A stretch of DNA of 64,000 bases from Paenibacillus glycanilyticus (lineage in GTDB: Bacteria; Bacillota; Bacilli; Paenibacillales; Paenibacillaceae). Positions 7,469-16,231 of the stretch are shown one piece after another. The position numbers were made by a program, and so were the translations under genes. The stretch lies in the NCBI RefSeq assembly GCF_030161375.1, contig NZ_BSSQ01000015.1, positions 124,001-188,000 of the forward strand, in the 5' to 3' direction. How positions within the stretch are numbered: the first letter of the stretch is position 1; each line of letters opens with the position of its first letter. The notes beneath the pieces are model-generated. The model did not search any database and was not told the origin of the DNA. It saw only the letters and a list, made by a program, of their open reading frames with translations.

Positions 7469-8770
7469 TTATAAGCTGCCAAACGCCTGATCATGGGCTT
7501 CAATCGTTGCGTCGATATCTTCATCCGAATGGACGCCGGATACAAACATTCCTTCAAACTGAGAAGGAGCGATACTTACGCCAAGATCGAGCATCGCGGA
7601 GAAATAAGCTCTGAACTGTTCGAGATTGGATGTTTTCGCCGTCTCGAAGTTAATGACATGCGTCTCGGTAAAGAACGGACATACCATCGAGCCCACGCGG
7701 TTGATCGTCGTCGCAATGCCGTGTTTTGCTGCGTTCTTCTCAAAACCAAGCTGCAGGCGGACCGCCGAACGCTCCAGCTTCTCATACGTTTCTTTTGTGA
7801 GCAGCTTAAGTGTCGTGTAACCGGCAGCCATCGCAAGCGGATTACCGGACAATGTACCTGCCTGATAGATTGGGCCGCTTGGCGCGATCATTTCCATAAT
7901 CTCGCGTTTGCCGCCATAAGCACCAACCGGCAGACCTCCGCCGATCACTTTGCCAAAACAGGTCAAATCCGGCGTCACTCCGTACAATCCTTGCGCACAA
8001 TGGTAATTAACGCGGAAGCCGGTCATGACTTCGTCAAAGATCAACAGACTGCCGTATTGCTCCGTCAGGTCTCGCAATCCTTGCAGGAAGCCGGGCAGCG
8101 GAGGCACAACGCCCATATTGCCGGCCACAGGCTCAACAATGATGCAGGCGATCTCTTCGCCAAACTTCTCGAACGCCACAATGGCCGATTCCAGATCGTT
8201 ATAAGGCACTGTAATCGTCTGGGAAGCCACGCCTTCCGGCACGCCAGGACTATCCGGCAGACCAAGCGTAGCAACGCCTGAGCCGGCTTTGATCAGCAGG
8301 CTATCGGCATGTCCGTGGTAAGAGCCTTCAAATTTCAAGATTTTGCTCCGCTTCGTATAACCGCGCGCAAGGCGGAGAGCGCTCATCGTAGCCTCTGTAC
8401 CGGAGTTCACCATGCGGACAATATCAACGGACGGCACGCGTTCCACAACCAATTCCGCCATCAACGTCTCGAGCTCGGTTGGCGCGCCAAAGCTTGTTCC
8501 TTTTTCAGCTGTTTTCTTGATCGCTTCGATTACTTCCGGGTGGGCATGCCCCATGATGAGCGGTCCCCACGAGCCAACATAATCGATATAGCTGTTGCCA
8601 TCAATATCATAGACACGGCTTCCTTTGCCGTGGTCCATATAAACCGGATTTAACCCTACCGATTTGAATGCGCGCACCGGGCTGTTCACTCCGCCTGGCA
8701 GCACCTGTTTGGCACGGGCAAAAGCCTCTCTTGAACGGTCGTCACGTCTGTTGCCAATCGTATTGCTCAT
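7469..8770 (-). CDS. hemL: Glutamate-1-semialdehyde 2,1-aminomutase
   Basis: A 433-residue PLP enzyme that converts glutamate-1-semialdehyde to 5-aminolevulinate, the second step of the C5 heme pathway. Typical class III aminotransferase features are present: the start region LPGGVNSPVRAF, the substrate loop NSGTEATMSALRLARG, and the PLP-binding lysine in FGKVIGGGLPVGA (Lys274). Length matches the family. It is translated from an ATG six bases after the hemB stop, and its ribosome site is inside the last codons of hemB, so the two are probably translationally coupled. Last gene of the hem operon. Confidence 0.97.
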   Translation of the reverse strand: MSNTIGNRRDDRSREAFARAKQVLPGGVNSPVRAFKSVGLNPVYMDHGKGSRVYDIDGNSYIDYVGSWGPLIMGHAHPEVIEAIKKTAEKGTSFGAPTELETLMAELVVERVPSVDIVRMVNSGTEATMSALRLARGYTKRSKILKFEGSYHGHADSLLIKAGSGVATLGLPDSPGVPEGVASQTITVPYNDLESAIVAFEKFGEEIACIIVEPVAGNMGVVPPLPGFLQGLRDLTEQYGSLLIFDEVMTGFRVNYHCAQGLYGVTPDLTCFGKVIGGGLPVGAYGGKREIMEMIAPSGPIYQAGTLSGNPLAMAAGYTTLKLLTKETYEKLERSAVRLQLGFEKNAAKHGIATTINRVGSMVCPFFTETHVINFETAKTSNLEQFRAYFSAMLDLGVSIAPSQFEGMFVSGVHSDEDIDATIEAHDQAFGSL

Positions 8771-8776
8771 CTGACG

Positions 8777-9772
8777 TTACTCTCCTCTCAACCAACGCGA
8801 AGCATCCTTCGCATGGTAAGTTATGATTAGATCCGCGCCGGCGCGCTTCATGCTGATCAGCTTCTCCAGCACGATAGCCCGCTCGTCAATCCAGCCGTTA
8901 GCCGCTGCAGCCTTCACCATTGCGTATTCCCCGCTTACATTGTAAGCGACAATCGGCAGATCAAAGCTGTCACGCAGTTGACGGACAATATCCAGATAAG
9001 ACAAAGCCGGTTTGACCATAAGCATATCAGCGCCTTCGAAAACATCGGAATCGGCTTCGCGCAACGCTTCGCGCGCGTTGGCCGGGTCCATCTGATACGT
9101 CTTGCGGTCGCCGAATTGCGGCGCGGATTTCGCTGCATCCCGGAATGGTCCATAGAAGGCAGATGCGTATTTCACGGAATACGACAAGATCGGTACGTGG
9201 CTGAAGCCCGCTTCGTCAAGCCCCTCGCGGATTGCGGACACAAAGCCGTCCATCATGTTGGAGGGAGCAATCACGTCAGCGCCAGCTTCCGCTTGGGAAA
9301 CAGCCGTACGGACAAGCAGGGATAGCGATGGATCATTATCGACAACTGCCGTTCCAGTCGCATCATCCAAGTGCACCATCCCGCAATGGCCATGGTCTGT
9401 AAATTGGCACAAGCAAGTATCCGCCATGACGATGAGCCCAGGCGCCCATTGTTTGATCAAACGGGTAGCTTCCTGAACAATTCCGTTGGGATCATAAGCT
9501 GAAGTACCTTCCGCATCTTTATGGTCCGGCAGACCAAACAACATAATCGCCTGGATGCCAAGCGAAGTAATCTCGCGGATTTCAGCCTCCAGCACATCAA
9601 GAGAGAAGCGGTACACGCCAGGCATGGAGCTGATTTCTTCCTTGATATTGGTGCCGTATTTCACATAAATCGGATATATAAAATCATTCGCGGTCAGAAC
9701 CGTTTCGCGCACGATGTTGCGCATAGCGGCCGACTGGCGAAGTCTGCGGTGTCTTACAATTGGAAATGCCAT
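8777..9772 (-). CDS. hemB: Delta-aminolevulinic acid dehydratase (porphobilinogen synthase)
   Basis: A 331-residue enzyme that condenses two 5-aminolevulinate molecules to porphobilinogen. The zinc-binding cluster DTCLCQFTDHGHCG lies near residue 120. The two Schiff-base lysines are seen in SVKYASAFYG (about Lys200) and MLMVKPALSYLD (about Lys252). The ATG at 9772 is chosen because GAGGAGG precedes it and the protein then begins MAFPIVRHRRLR as in relatives. A pre-RBS hairpin element (9781-9850) separates it from cobA/hemD. Confidence 0.97.
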   Translation of the reverse strand: MAFPIVRHRRLRQSAAMRNIVRETVLTANDFIYPIYVKYGTNIKEEISSMPGVYRFSLDVLEAEIREITSLGIQAIMLFGLPDHKDAEGTSAYDPNGIVQEATRLIKQWAPGLIVMADTCLCQFTDHGHCGMVHLDDATGTAVVDNDPSLSLLVRTAVSQAEAGADVIAPSNMMDGFVSAIREGLDEAGFSHVPILSYSVKYASAFYGPFRDAAKSAPQFGDRKTYQMDPANAREALREADSDVFEGADMLMVKPALSYLDIVRQLRDSFDLPIVAYNVSGEYAMVKAAAANGWIDERAIVLEKLISMKRAGADLIITYHAKDASRWLRGE

Positions 9773-9780
9773 TTTATCTT

Positions 9781-9850
9781 CCTCCTCAAATGAATTGCCA
9801 TACAAAGGTGAAACATTAACCAGTTTTGTGGTGATTCATACTTCGAAAGC
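9781..9850 (-). repeat. Pre-RBS hairpin element, full form, before hemB
   Basis: Minus strand: GCTTTCGAAGTA, hairpin TGAATCACCACAAA ... CCTTTGTATGGCAATTCA, then TTTGAGGAGG. The outer parts are nearly identical to the copy at 7366-7434, while the loop differs in sequence and length. Confidence 0.7.
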
Positions 9851-9856
9851 GTTACT

Positions 9857-11392
9857 CTAGTTCATATATTGGATAAGCGCTTCAAGAAGAGCATCAATCG
9901 TAGCTTCTTTTGGTTCAACGTTGACCGTAAGCCCGGCTTCTTCCGCCGTTTTTGTAGTCACAGGGCCAATACTGGCGACTGTGATACCTTTCAGTTGGGC
10001 GGCAGGATCCTCGAACCCGTTCCTCCGAAGCAACTCAAGCAAATTCGTTACCGTGGAAGAGCTGGTGAACGTAATCGCATGAATCTCCCTGTTGCGGATC
10101 CACTCAAATGCCTGTTCGTCCTGCGTATCTGCCATTACCGTTTCGTATACGTCCAGTTCCACAGGAACAAGACCTTTGGCCTCCAGCTCGCGCGGAAGAA
10201 TCTCGCGGGCAAGATCGCCCCGCGGCAACAATACCTTCTCGCCGGGCTTCAGCTTGTCTTCCAGCACATCCAGCAAACCTTCTGCTTGGAACTTGGCCGG
10301 AAGCTGCTCCGCAACAAGTCCGCGATGCCGCAGCGCTTCGGCCGTCTTTGGTCCTACCGCTGCTATCCTAGCCGCATGGAATCGGCGAATATCTACGTTA
10401 AACCGATCCAGCCAGTTGAAGAAATATTCAACGCCATTCACGCTTGTGAACATCATCCAGTTAAACGATTCAGCTTCCGCAAGCGCGGCCTCAATCGATT
10501 GAACCGCGGCCTCATCCTTGGGCTCCCGCATCTCAATGACGGGCAGCTCGCAAGGCTCGCCGCCTAGCTCCTCGATCCGGTCGGCCAGATCGCTCGCTTG
10601 CGCTCTTGCGCGCGTAACGAGAACGCGGACGCCAAAGAGCGGCTTCTGCTCGTACCATTTCAGCTTGTCCCGCTGCAATACCACATCGCCAACTACGATA
10701 ACTGCCGGCGGTTGGAAGTTCGCCTCTTTCACAATCCGTTCAATCGACTCCAAAGTGCCGACGATCGTTTGCTGCTCCACGCGAGTACCCCAGCGAATCA
10801 GCGCAACCGGCGTCGTTGAAGGCTTGCCGTGGCGGATCAGCTGTTCGGCAATATAACCAATCTTGGCTACTCCCATCAGAAAGATAAGAGTACCCGTCGC
10901 ATTGGTCACTTTATCCCAATGGATGGAACGGTCCAGCTTCTCAGGGCTTTCATGTCCCGTAATAATAGATAAGGATGAGGCCAGATCACGGTGCGTGACC
11001 GGAATTCCGGCATAAGCGGGCACCGCGATCGCGGATGTGATGCCGGGAACAATCTCGAACGGGATGCCGTTGTCCTGCAACAATTCGGCTTCTTCTCCTA
11101 CGCGGCCGAATATCGTGGGATCTCCGCCTTTTAGCCTCGTTACGGTGTGGCCTTCCAAAGCCAGATCAACCAACAGTTGGTTGATCTCCTCCTGCTTCAT
11201 CGTATGGCGGTCAGGCAGCTTGCCGACATAAATTTTACGCGTGCCTTCCTTCACATGACGAAGCAATCTCGGGCTGGCCAGACGGTCATAGACGACAACA
11301 TCGCAACGTTCCAGACATTCCAGTCCACGAACGGTGATGAGCTTAGGATCACCCGGTCCGGCGCCTACTAAATAGACAATCCCTTTTTTCAT
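9857..11392 (-). CDS. cobA-hemD: Fused uroporphyrinogen-III C-methyltransferase / uroporphyrinogen-III synthase
   Basis: A 511-residue two-domain protein. Residues 1 to about 245 are a SUMT (CobA) domain: VYLVGAGPGDPKLIT at the start, and the SAM-binding RLKGGDPTIFGRVGEE. It methylates uroporphyrinogen III to precorrin-2 for siroheme. Residues about 255-505 are a HemD domain (GVRVLVTRARAQASDLADR, and FTSSSTVTNL near the end), which cyclises hydroxymethylbilane to uroporphyrinogen III. Fusions of these two enzymes are known in Firmicutes, whereas B. subtilis has a separate hemD. Its ATG overlaps the hemC stop by four bases (ATGA), so the two are tightly coupled. Confidence 0.95.
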   Translation of the reverse strand: MKKGIVYLVGAGPGDPKLITVRGLECLERCDVVVYDRLASPRLLRHVKEGTRKIYVGKLPDRHTMKQEEINQLLVDLALEGHTVTRLKGGDPTIFGRVGEEAELLQDNGIPFEIVPGITSAIAVPAYAGIPVTHRDLASSLSIITGHESPEKLDRSIHWDKVTNATGTLIFLMGVAKIGYIAEQLIRHGKPSTTPVALIRWGTRVEQQTIVGTLESIERIVKEANFQPPAVIVVGDVVLQRDKLKWYEQKPLFGVRVLVTRARAQASDLADRIEELGGEPCELPVIEMREPKDEAAVQSIEAALAEAESFNWMMFTSVNGVEYFFNWLDRFNVDIRRFHAARIAAVGPKTAEALRHRGLVAEQLPAKFQAEGLLDVLEDKLKPGEKVLLPRGDLAREILPRELEAKGLVPVELDVYETVMADTQDEQAFEWIRNREIHAITFTSSSTVTNLLELLRRNGFEDPAAQLKGITVASIGPVTTKTAEEAGLTVNVEPKEATIDALLEALIQYMN

Positions 11393-12366
11393 ACGTGATC
11401 CCCGATCTCCGCCAATATTCGATCCGCGCCTCTTGCTACTAATGCTTCCGCAACATCGCGGCCCAGTTGCTCGGGATCGGTTCCCTTCCGGATTTCCTTC
11501 AACATGGTTTCACCGTCAGGAGATCCAACCATTCCCGTCAATTCCAGTTCGGCATGCTCGAAGCTATCTTCTGTCTTCTTGTGCACGACGGCATACGCGC
11601 CGATCGGAATCTGGCAGCCGCCGTTCAACGCGCCGAGGAAACTTCTCTCCGCTCTCACCGCAAGCGAAGTCTCCGTATCATTGAACAAATCTAACAACTC
11701 GCGCACATTCGCATCATCCGCGCGGCATTCAATGCCAAGGGCTCCTTGTCCAACAGCCGGAATGGACACATCAACCGGGATATAGGCCGAGATTCGTTCC
11801 TGCCAGCCCATGCGGGTTAAGCCGGCCGCCGCAAGTACAACCGCATCGAATCCTTCCGTCTCGATCTTCTTAATCCGCGAATCGATATTGCCGCGGATCG
11901 ACTCCAGCCGAAGATCCGGCCGCATATTTTTAAGCTGGCTCGAACGGCGAAGGCTGCTTGTCCCAACACGCGCTCCTTCCGGCAGATTGTCAAGCGATAG
12001 TCCGTCCTTCAAAATGAGACAATCACGAGGATCAACCCGTTTTGGAATAGCGCCGTTCATTAATCCTTCAGGGAGCTCGTATGGCATATCCTTCATGCTG
12101 TGAACAGCCATGTCGATCTCGCCGTCAATCAAAGCCTGCTCGATCTCTTTGACGAATAAACCTTTGCCTCCAACCTTGGACAACGTCACATCCAAAATGC
12201 GGTCGCCTTTCGTCACAATTTTCCGAATTTCAAAATTGTAGTCAAACCCATGTTTCTCGCTGATTTGTTTCAATGCATCAATCACTTGGCCGGTTTGCGT
12301 CAAAGCAAGCGCGCTCTGACGAGTCCCTACCACGATCGTACGCTGTCCATTATTTGCAGCTCCCAT
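11389..12366 (-). CDS. hemC: Porphobilinogen deaminase (hydroxymethylbilane synthase)
   Basis: A 325-residue enzyme that joins four porphobilinogens into hydroxymethylbilane. Family features: TIVVGTRQSALALTQT at the start, VHSMKDMPYELPEG (active-site Asp of VHSxKD), RRSSQLK, and the cysteine holding the dipyrromethane cofactor in NGGCQIPIGAYAV (about Cys249). The start is preceded by AGGAGG. Upstream is sirC with an 18-base gap; downstream it overlaps cobA/hemD. Confidence 0.97.
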   Translation of the reverse strand: MGAANNGQRTIVVGTRQSALALTQTGQVIDALKQISEKHGFDYNFEIRKIVTKGDRILDVTLSKVGGKGLFVKEIEQALIDGEIDMAVHSMKDMPYELPEGLMNGAIPKRVDPRDCLILKDGLSLDNLPEGARVGTSSLRRSSQLKNMRPDLRLESIRGNIDSRIKKIETEGFDAVVLAAAGLTRMGWQERISAYIPVDVSIPAVGQGALGIECRADDANVRELLDLFNDTETSLAVRAERSFLGALNGGCQIPIGAYAVVHKKTEDSFEHAELELTGMVGSPDGETMLKEIRKGTDPEQLGRDVAEALVARGADRILAEIGDHV

Positions 12367-12384
12367 ATTTGTTTCCTCCTGTCG

Positions 12385-13029
12385 TCAATCCTCAAGCCGT
12401 TTCGCTCGAAGTCGCGTTATCCAAGTTGTCATATCGAACGCTGTCTCTTCCTGGAAGGGTACCTCTTCGGCAGCTAGCCTTAATAGTGCTTCACGCTCGC
12501 CAGGCTCATAGACAGCGGCTTTCATATGTTCACGCAGCATTCGAAGCCGCTCCACGCTATACTCGTAATCATCGCCGTAGTGCCGTTCAAGCTCCCGCTT
12601 CAGCCTCGCCGACAAAGCGGGACTCGCTCCCGATGCAGACACCGCGATTAACAAATCACCGCGGCGGACAACGGAAGGATTCAGGAACCCTCTTCCACGC
12701 TCCTCGTCCACCGTATTCACCCATGCCCCGGCATGCCTGCCTTCTTCGGCTATAAGGCGATTAAGCTCCGCATGATTCGTTGCGGCGAACAGCAGTCTCG
12801 CTCCTACAACATCCAAAGGTTGAAAGTTGCGGCTTACCCACTGAAAGGATCCACCGGCTGCAAGCTCCGATAGGCGCGGAGTAAGCTCCGGACTGACGAT
12901 TGCAACGTTATCCGCTCCCGCTTCCAGGAGACCAAGCAACTTGCGCTCGGCAATCCGCCCGCCGCCAACAATAACGCAGCGTTCACCCCGAAGTTGAAGC
13001 ATTACCGGATAATATCCGTTCATGCGCAT
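12385..13029 (-). CDS. sirC: Precorrin-2 dehydrogenase / sirohydrochlorin ferrochelatase-like protein
   Basis: About 214 residues. The N-terminal Rossmann fold has CVIVGGGRIAERKLLGLLEAG, seen in the pieces VGGGRIAERK and LLGLLEAGA. The later segments FLNPSVVRRGDLLIAVSASG and SPALSARLKREL are typical of the SirC/CysG dehydrogenase family. It oxidises precorrin-2 to sirohydrochlorin with NAD, the step after the CobA half of the neighbouring fusion; whether it also inserts iron is not clear. The start could be ATG 13029 or ATG 13023; GGAAGAAGGGG precedes both. An open frame extends 46 codons upstream but overlaps hemX and has no family similarity. Confidence 0.88.
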   Translation of the reverse strand: MRMNGYYPVMLQLRGERCVIVGGGRIAERKLLGLLEAGADNVAIVSPELTPRLSELAAGGSFQWVSRNFQPLDVVGARLLFAATNHAELNRLIAEEGRHAGAWVNTVDEERGRGFLNPSVVRRGDLLIAVSASGASPALSARLKRELERHYGDDYEYSVERLRMLREHMKAAVYEPGEREALLRLAAEEVPFQEETAFDMTTWITRLRAKRLED

Positions 13030-13039
13030 CCCCTTCTTC

Positions 13040-13855
13040 CTAATGAAACGTCGATAAAGAATTGGATAAAAGATTAATGAGCAACATGACAAATGCAATA
13101 AGATGAATTCTCGCCAGCTGTTTGCCCGGACGTCTAAGCATTGCCCTCTGAATGATATAATTGACATAAAAGATCAACGTCGCAAACGAGGTTAACACTT
13201 TCCAGTCCAGCAGCAGCTTTGGCCGGCCTTCCGCCAAAAGCACCGTAACCGCAACCGACAAAGACATGGCAAGCAGCGGCACCCCTATAATTATGGCTCT
13301 GTCCGAGAACCGTTCAATGGTATCGAGACTTGGCAATCTCCGAGTGAAAGGCGTCCATCTCTTCCCCTTTAACTGTTTATGCAGAAACAAGTACATGCCT
13401 GCGAATACGGAACCGATGGTTAGCGCGGCGTAAGCGCATAATACCAAACTAATATGTACGATAAGCAAGTCGCGCATCGCCTGCGAAACCCCGAATTGCC
13501 CTTCCATTCCCGGCCGGCTGTATAAGTTCAGCGCCAGCACGGAGAAGCTGATCAGATTGACCACAAAAACCAGAAACTCGATCTTGAAAAACTGGCTAAT
13601 CACAAGCGAGATGGTAACTAAAAGCCAAGAGAAGCCAAGCCAATATTCAAAGGAGGATATAGCCGTCTCCTCGAAATGCGTAACGAGCCGCCATACCAGA
13701 ATGACCGTTTGCAATATCCATACAAAAATAAGGAGCCCTGTTCCAATCCGTTTCGCTCTCCGGTTCGCATCCATGAAATCGGAGAAGTAAAACAGAAGGC
13801 TCAGGGCGTAGATATAAAGTATCGCGTCGTATAGCCATTTTTGCGTTAAGAACAT
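13040..13855 (-). CDS. hemX: HemX/CcsA family membrane protein
   Basis: A 271-residue polytopic protein with about eight hydrophobic segments (for example LLIFVWILQTVILVWRL and LIVHISLVLCAYAALTIG). It belongs to the cytochrome c assembly (CcsA-like) family. It lies directly after hemA, as hemX does in B. subtilis, where HemX lowers the steady-state level of glutamyl-tRNA reductase. A function in HemA control is inferred from family and place. The typical tryptophan-rich WWD heme-handling motif of true CcsA proteins was not seen. Confidence 0.85.
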   Translation of the reverse strand: MFLTQKWLYDAILYIYALSLLFYFSDFMDANRRAKRIGTGLLIFVWILQTVILVWRLVTHFEETAISSFEYWLGFSWLLVTISLVISQFFKIEFLVFVVNLISFSVLALNLYSRPGMEGQFGVSQAMRDLLIVHISLVLCAYAALTIGSVFAGMYLFLHKQLKGKRWTPFTRRLPSLDTIERFSDRAIIIGVPLLAMSLSVAVTVLLAEGRPKLLLDWKVLTSFATLIFYVNYIIQRAMLRRPGKQLARIHLIAFVMLLINLLSNSLSTFH

Positions 13856-13901
13856 AAGCTTCCACCTTGCCGCCCTTCGCGATTATTCGGGTAGCGCGCT
13901 A

Positions 13902-15272
13902 TTATCGAAGGATGGACGCCAGTGCCGAAGCTGCCGGACGTGCAGGCATCGTTTTCTTTTTCGCCGCAGCCTCTGAGTCTGCTTCAGCTTGTTTCGACTG
14001 GGCCAGCTCTTCTTCAAGCGCAAACAACTTCACGAACATATCCATAGCTTCTTCGGAATGCTTGTCCCCGGCCATTTCTTTAATCCGCAGGATCGGATCT
14101 TGCATCATTTGGTTCACAATGCTTTTGGTCAGCTTGCGGATCACCTTTAACTCATGCTCTTCCAAATCCGGCAGCTTGTTCGTCAAGCTGTTCATCGTCT
14201 CTTCATGAATATGGGCAGCTTTAGTCTGCAATGAACGGATTAGAGGAACAACGCCAAGCGTTTTGTACCACTGCTGGAATTGCTCAACTTCTTGCTCAAT
14301 CATCGTTTCGATCTTCTCCGCTTCCTTCCGGCGCTGCTCGATATTGCTTGCTACGATACCTTCCAAATCGTCAATGTCGTAGAGAAATACGTTCTCGACC
14401 GCAGCAATACCGGGATCCAGGTCACGCGGAACCGCGATATCAATCATGAACAAAGGCTTCGACTTCCGGCGTTTCATCGCATCTGCAACAACTTGACGGT
14501 TCAGAACATACCCGTCTGCTCCTGTTGAGCTGATGACAATGTCTGCTTCATGCAGCTTGTGTGCCGCATCTTCCATGGAGCAAGCCAAACCGTTGAACTT
14601 CTCTGCGAGCTGAGCTGCCCGATCGTATGTGCGATTCACAACAATAACGCGGTCTGCGCCATTCGCGTACAAATGTTTTGCGGTCAATTCGCCCGTCTCG
14701 CCTGCGCCAATGACCATTACCGTCTTTTTGTTGAATTGGCCGAAAATCCGTTTGCCAAGCTCAACCGCCGCATAACTGACAGAGACTGCCGATTCTCCAA
14801 TCGTAGTTTCCGAATGTGCACGTTTGGCCATAGTAACAGCTTGCTTGAACAACATATTAAACAAGGTGCCCGTTGTTTTCTGCTCTTGGGCTAGTGCAAA
14901 AGCATCCTTCACCTGACCCAAAATTTGCGTTTCACCGATCACCATGGAATCAAGTCCGCTTGTTACTCGGAATAAATGCTCGATGGCCTTGTCGTCTTCA
15001 TGCATATATAAATGGCTAGTGAACTGCTGTCTAGGCAGCTTAAACCACTGCTCCATAAAGCTGCGGATATAATGACCGCACAAATGATGCCTGTCCACTA
15101 CCGCATACAACTCGGTACGATTGCAGGTCGCAACAATGACACATTCCATAATACTGTTCGTATTCATTAGCTGTCTGAGTGCTTCCGGCAATTCTTTATC
15201 TGCGATGGCAAACCGTTCTCTTACTTCTACGGGTGATGTTCGGTAGTTCAAACCGACTACGATAATGTGCAT
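13902..15272 (-). CDS. hemA: Glutamyl-tRNA reductase
   Basis: A 456-residue NADPH-dependent enzyme that reduces glutamyl-tRNA to glutamate-1-semialdehyde, the entry and control point of the C5 pathway. The catalytic cysteine is Cys50 in VATCNRTELYAV. The region VIGETQILGQVKDAF and the NADPH-binding VMVIGAGETGELTAKHL follow, then a C-terminal helical dimerisation domain. The last 30 residues are rich in A, S and E. First gene of the hem operon; a -10 TATAAT lies 39 bases upstream. Confidence 0.97.
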   Translation of the reverse strand: MHIIVVGLNYRTSPVEVRERFAIADKELPEALRQLMNTNSIMECVIVATCNRTELYAVVDRHHLCGHYIRSFMEQWFKLPRQQFTSHLYMHEDDKAIEHLFRVTSGLDSMVIGETQILGQVKDAFALAQEQKTTGTLFNMLFKQAVTMAKRAHSETTIGESAVSVSYAAVELGKRIFGQFNKKTVMVIGAGETGELTAKHLYANGADRVIVVNRTYDRAAQLAEKFNGLACSMEDAAHKLHEADIVISSTGADGYVLNRQVVADAMKRRKSKPLFMIDIAVPRDLDPGIAAVENVFLYDIDDLEGIVASNIEQRRKEAEKIETMIEQEVEQFQQWYKTLGVVPLIRSLQTKAAHIHEETMNSLTNKLPDLEEHELKVIRKLTKSIVNQMMQDPILRIKEMAGDKHSEEAMDMFVKLFALEEELAQSKQAEADSEAAAKKKTMPARPAASALASILR

Positions 15273-15310
15273 GCGCGTTCACCTGCCTTTCTTCAATTTT
15301 CGTTAGAATA

Positions 15311-15316
15311 ATTATA
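15311..15316 (-). promoter_or_regulatory. Probable -10 box of the hemA operon promoter
   Basis: Perfect TATAAT on the minus strand, 39 bases before the hemA start. The best upstream partner is a poor -35 (CTTGCG at 16 bases), so the promoter may need an activator or be weak. Confidence 0.5.
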
Positions 15317-15407
15317 ACATAGTTCGACAACCCGCAAGACTTCATAATGCCTTCATTTATGAATAATATTTGAAAACCCACATTGCCATTATTCCCTGTT
15401 TATATAA

Positions 15408-15441
15408 AGAAAATAACCATGGACCAAAGGTCTATGGTTAT
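15408..15441 (-). terminator. Terminator of speD
   Basis: ATAACCATAGACC and GGTCCATGGTTAT form a 13-bp stem (one mismatch) with a 3-base loop, followed by TTTTCTTTA on the minus strand. It separates speD from hemA. Confidence 0.8.
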
Positions 15442-15465
15442 CTCTATATCGTTTCAATTAGGAGC

Positions 15466-15864
15466 TTATACAAGCTCAACTTGTTGCATTTTTGGTTCTT
15501 CGACCTTCAATTCGCCCATGCCGCGAACAAGTTTCTTAGCATGAGTAGTTGTTGGTTTCAATACAGCGATCATGTAGTCAATTGCAAGCTGCGGATCCAC
15601 AGTTTCACCGCAAGTGTAACAATCGAGAGCGGCGAATCCTTTCTCAGGATACGTATGAATCGAGAGATGACTCTCCGACAGCAATACAAGCACTGTTGCT
15701 CCTTGAGGCTCAAATTGTTTCGATTGCACCGATAATACAGAAGCGCCGCATGCTTCAGCAGCCTCCACCATTTGGGCTTGCAAAAATTCAGCGTTGTTCA
15801 GCAGATCAAAATCTACTCCCCAAGTATCAACAGCAACGTGTCTTCCGAAAGTTGAATATTCCAT
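15466..15864 (-). CDS. speD: S-adenosylmethionine decarboxylase proenzyme
   Basis: A 132-residue prokaryotic type SpeD. It decarboxylates SAM to supply aminopropyl groups for spermidine. The chain is cut by itself before the serine in SESHLSIHTYPE (Ser65), which becomes the pyruvoyl cofactor; the partner residues in DCYTCGETVDP are also present. Length fits the family. No speE or other polyamine gene is nearby. It is a single-gene unit with its own promoter (16025-16053), a long structured leader, and a terminator. Confidence 0.96.
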   Translation of the reverse strand: MEYSTFGRHVAVDTWGVDFDLLNNAEFLQAQMVEAAEACGASVLSVQSKQFEPQGATVLVLLSESHLSIHTYPEKGFAALDCYTCGETVDPQLAIDYMIAVLKPTTTHAKKLVRGMGELKVEEPKMQQVELV

Positions 15865-15916
15865 CTTCCGGTTCCCCCTTCCTAGGAATAAAATGTTTAA
15901 AAAAATTTCATCCGCT

Positions 15917-15991
15917 AGGACCTACGTCATTCACTTCCCGAGGGAATAATCTCTCGCAACATAACCATGTCCTGAGTGAATCCTGGTTCCT
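15917..15991 (-). ncRNA. Possible three-way-junction leader RNA of speD
   Basis: Between the predicted start site and speD, the RNA can be folded by hand as follows. P1 is AGGA(A)CC pairing with GGUCCU, continued by AUUCAC/GUGAAU. Inside it are P2, ACAU-GGUU-AUGU, and P3, CGAG...CUCG. The 3' arm of P1 (UCCUAG) is also complementary to CUAGGA just before the GGGGG ribosome site, so P1 and a site-masking helix would exclude each other. The 367-base gap 15865-16231 holds this leader, the speD promoter and the terminator of the upstream gene; no other gene was seen there. No known riboswitch class was recognised. Confidence 0.4.
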
Positions 15992-16024
15992 ATTTTGTTT
16001 AGACCAATGTTTTCAACGAGATTA

Positions 16025-16053
16025 AAAATAACATCTATTGGGCAGAATTGCAA
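16025..16053 (-). promoter_or_regulatory. Promoter of speD
   Basis: -35 TTGCAA (16048-16053) and -10 TATTTT (16025-16030) with a 17-base spacer on the minus strand. It implies a leader of about 155 bases. Confidence 0.5.
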
Positions 16054-16182
16054 CTACTTTTTTTTCGGGTAAAACGAATTTTTCATTCCGCTTTAATCCC
16101 GTATACACAGTATGTTACGACAGCGCTTTAGGTACCTGGATATAGCTACATACCTATTTTCGTTTTTCGTTAACAAAATAAG

Positions 16183-16208
16183 AAAAGAGCCGCGAATAAG
16201 CGGCTCTT
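16183..16208 (-). terminator. Terminator of the 196-aa protein gene
   Basis: AAGAGCCGC-TTATTC-GCGGCTCTT stem followed by TTCTTATTTTG on the minus strand, 24 bases after the stop codon. Confidence 0.85.
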
Positions 16209-16231
16209 CCACTACAGGATTTATCGTTTCG

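Noticed and set aside
13030..13167. 46-codon N-terminal extension of sirC
   Set aside because: It overlaps the end of hemX, lacks a ribosome site and does not resemble the family start.
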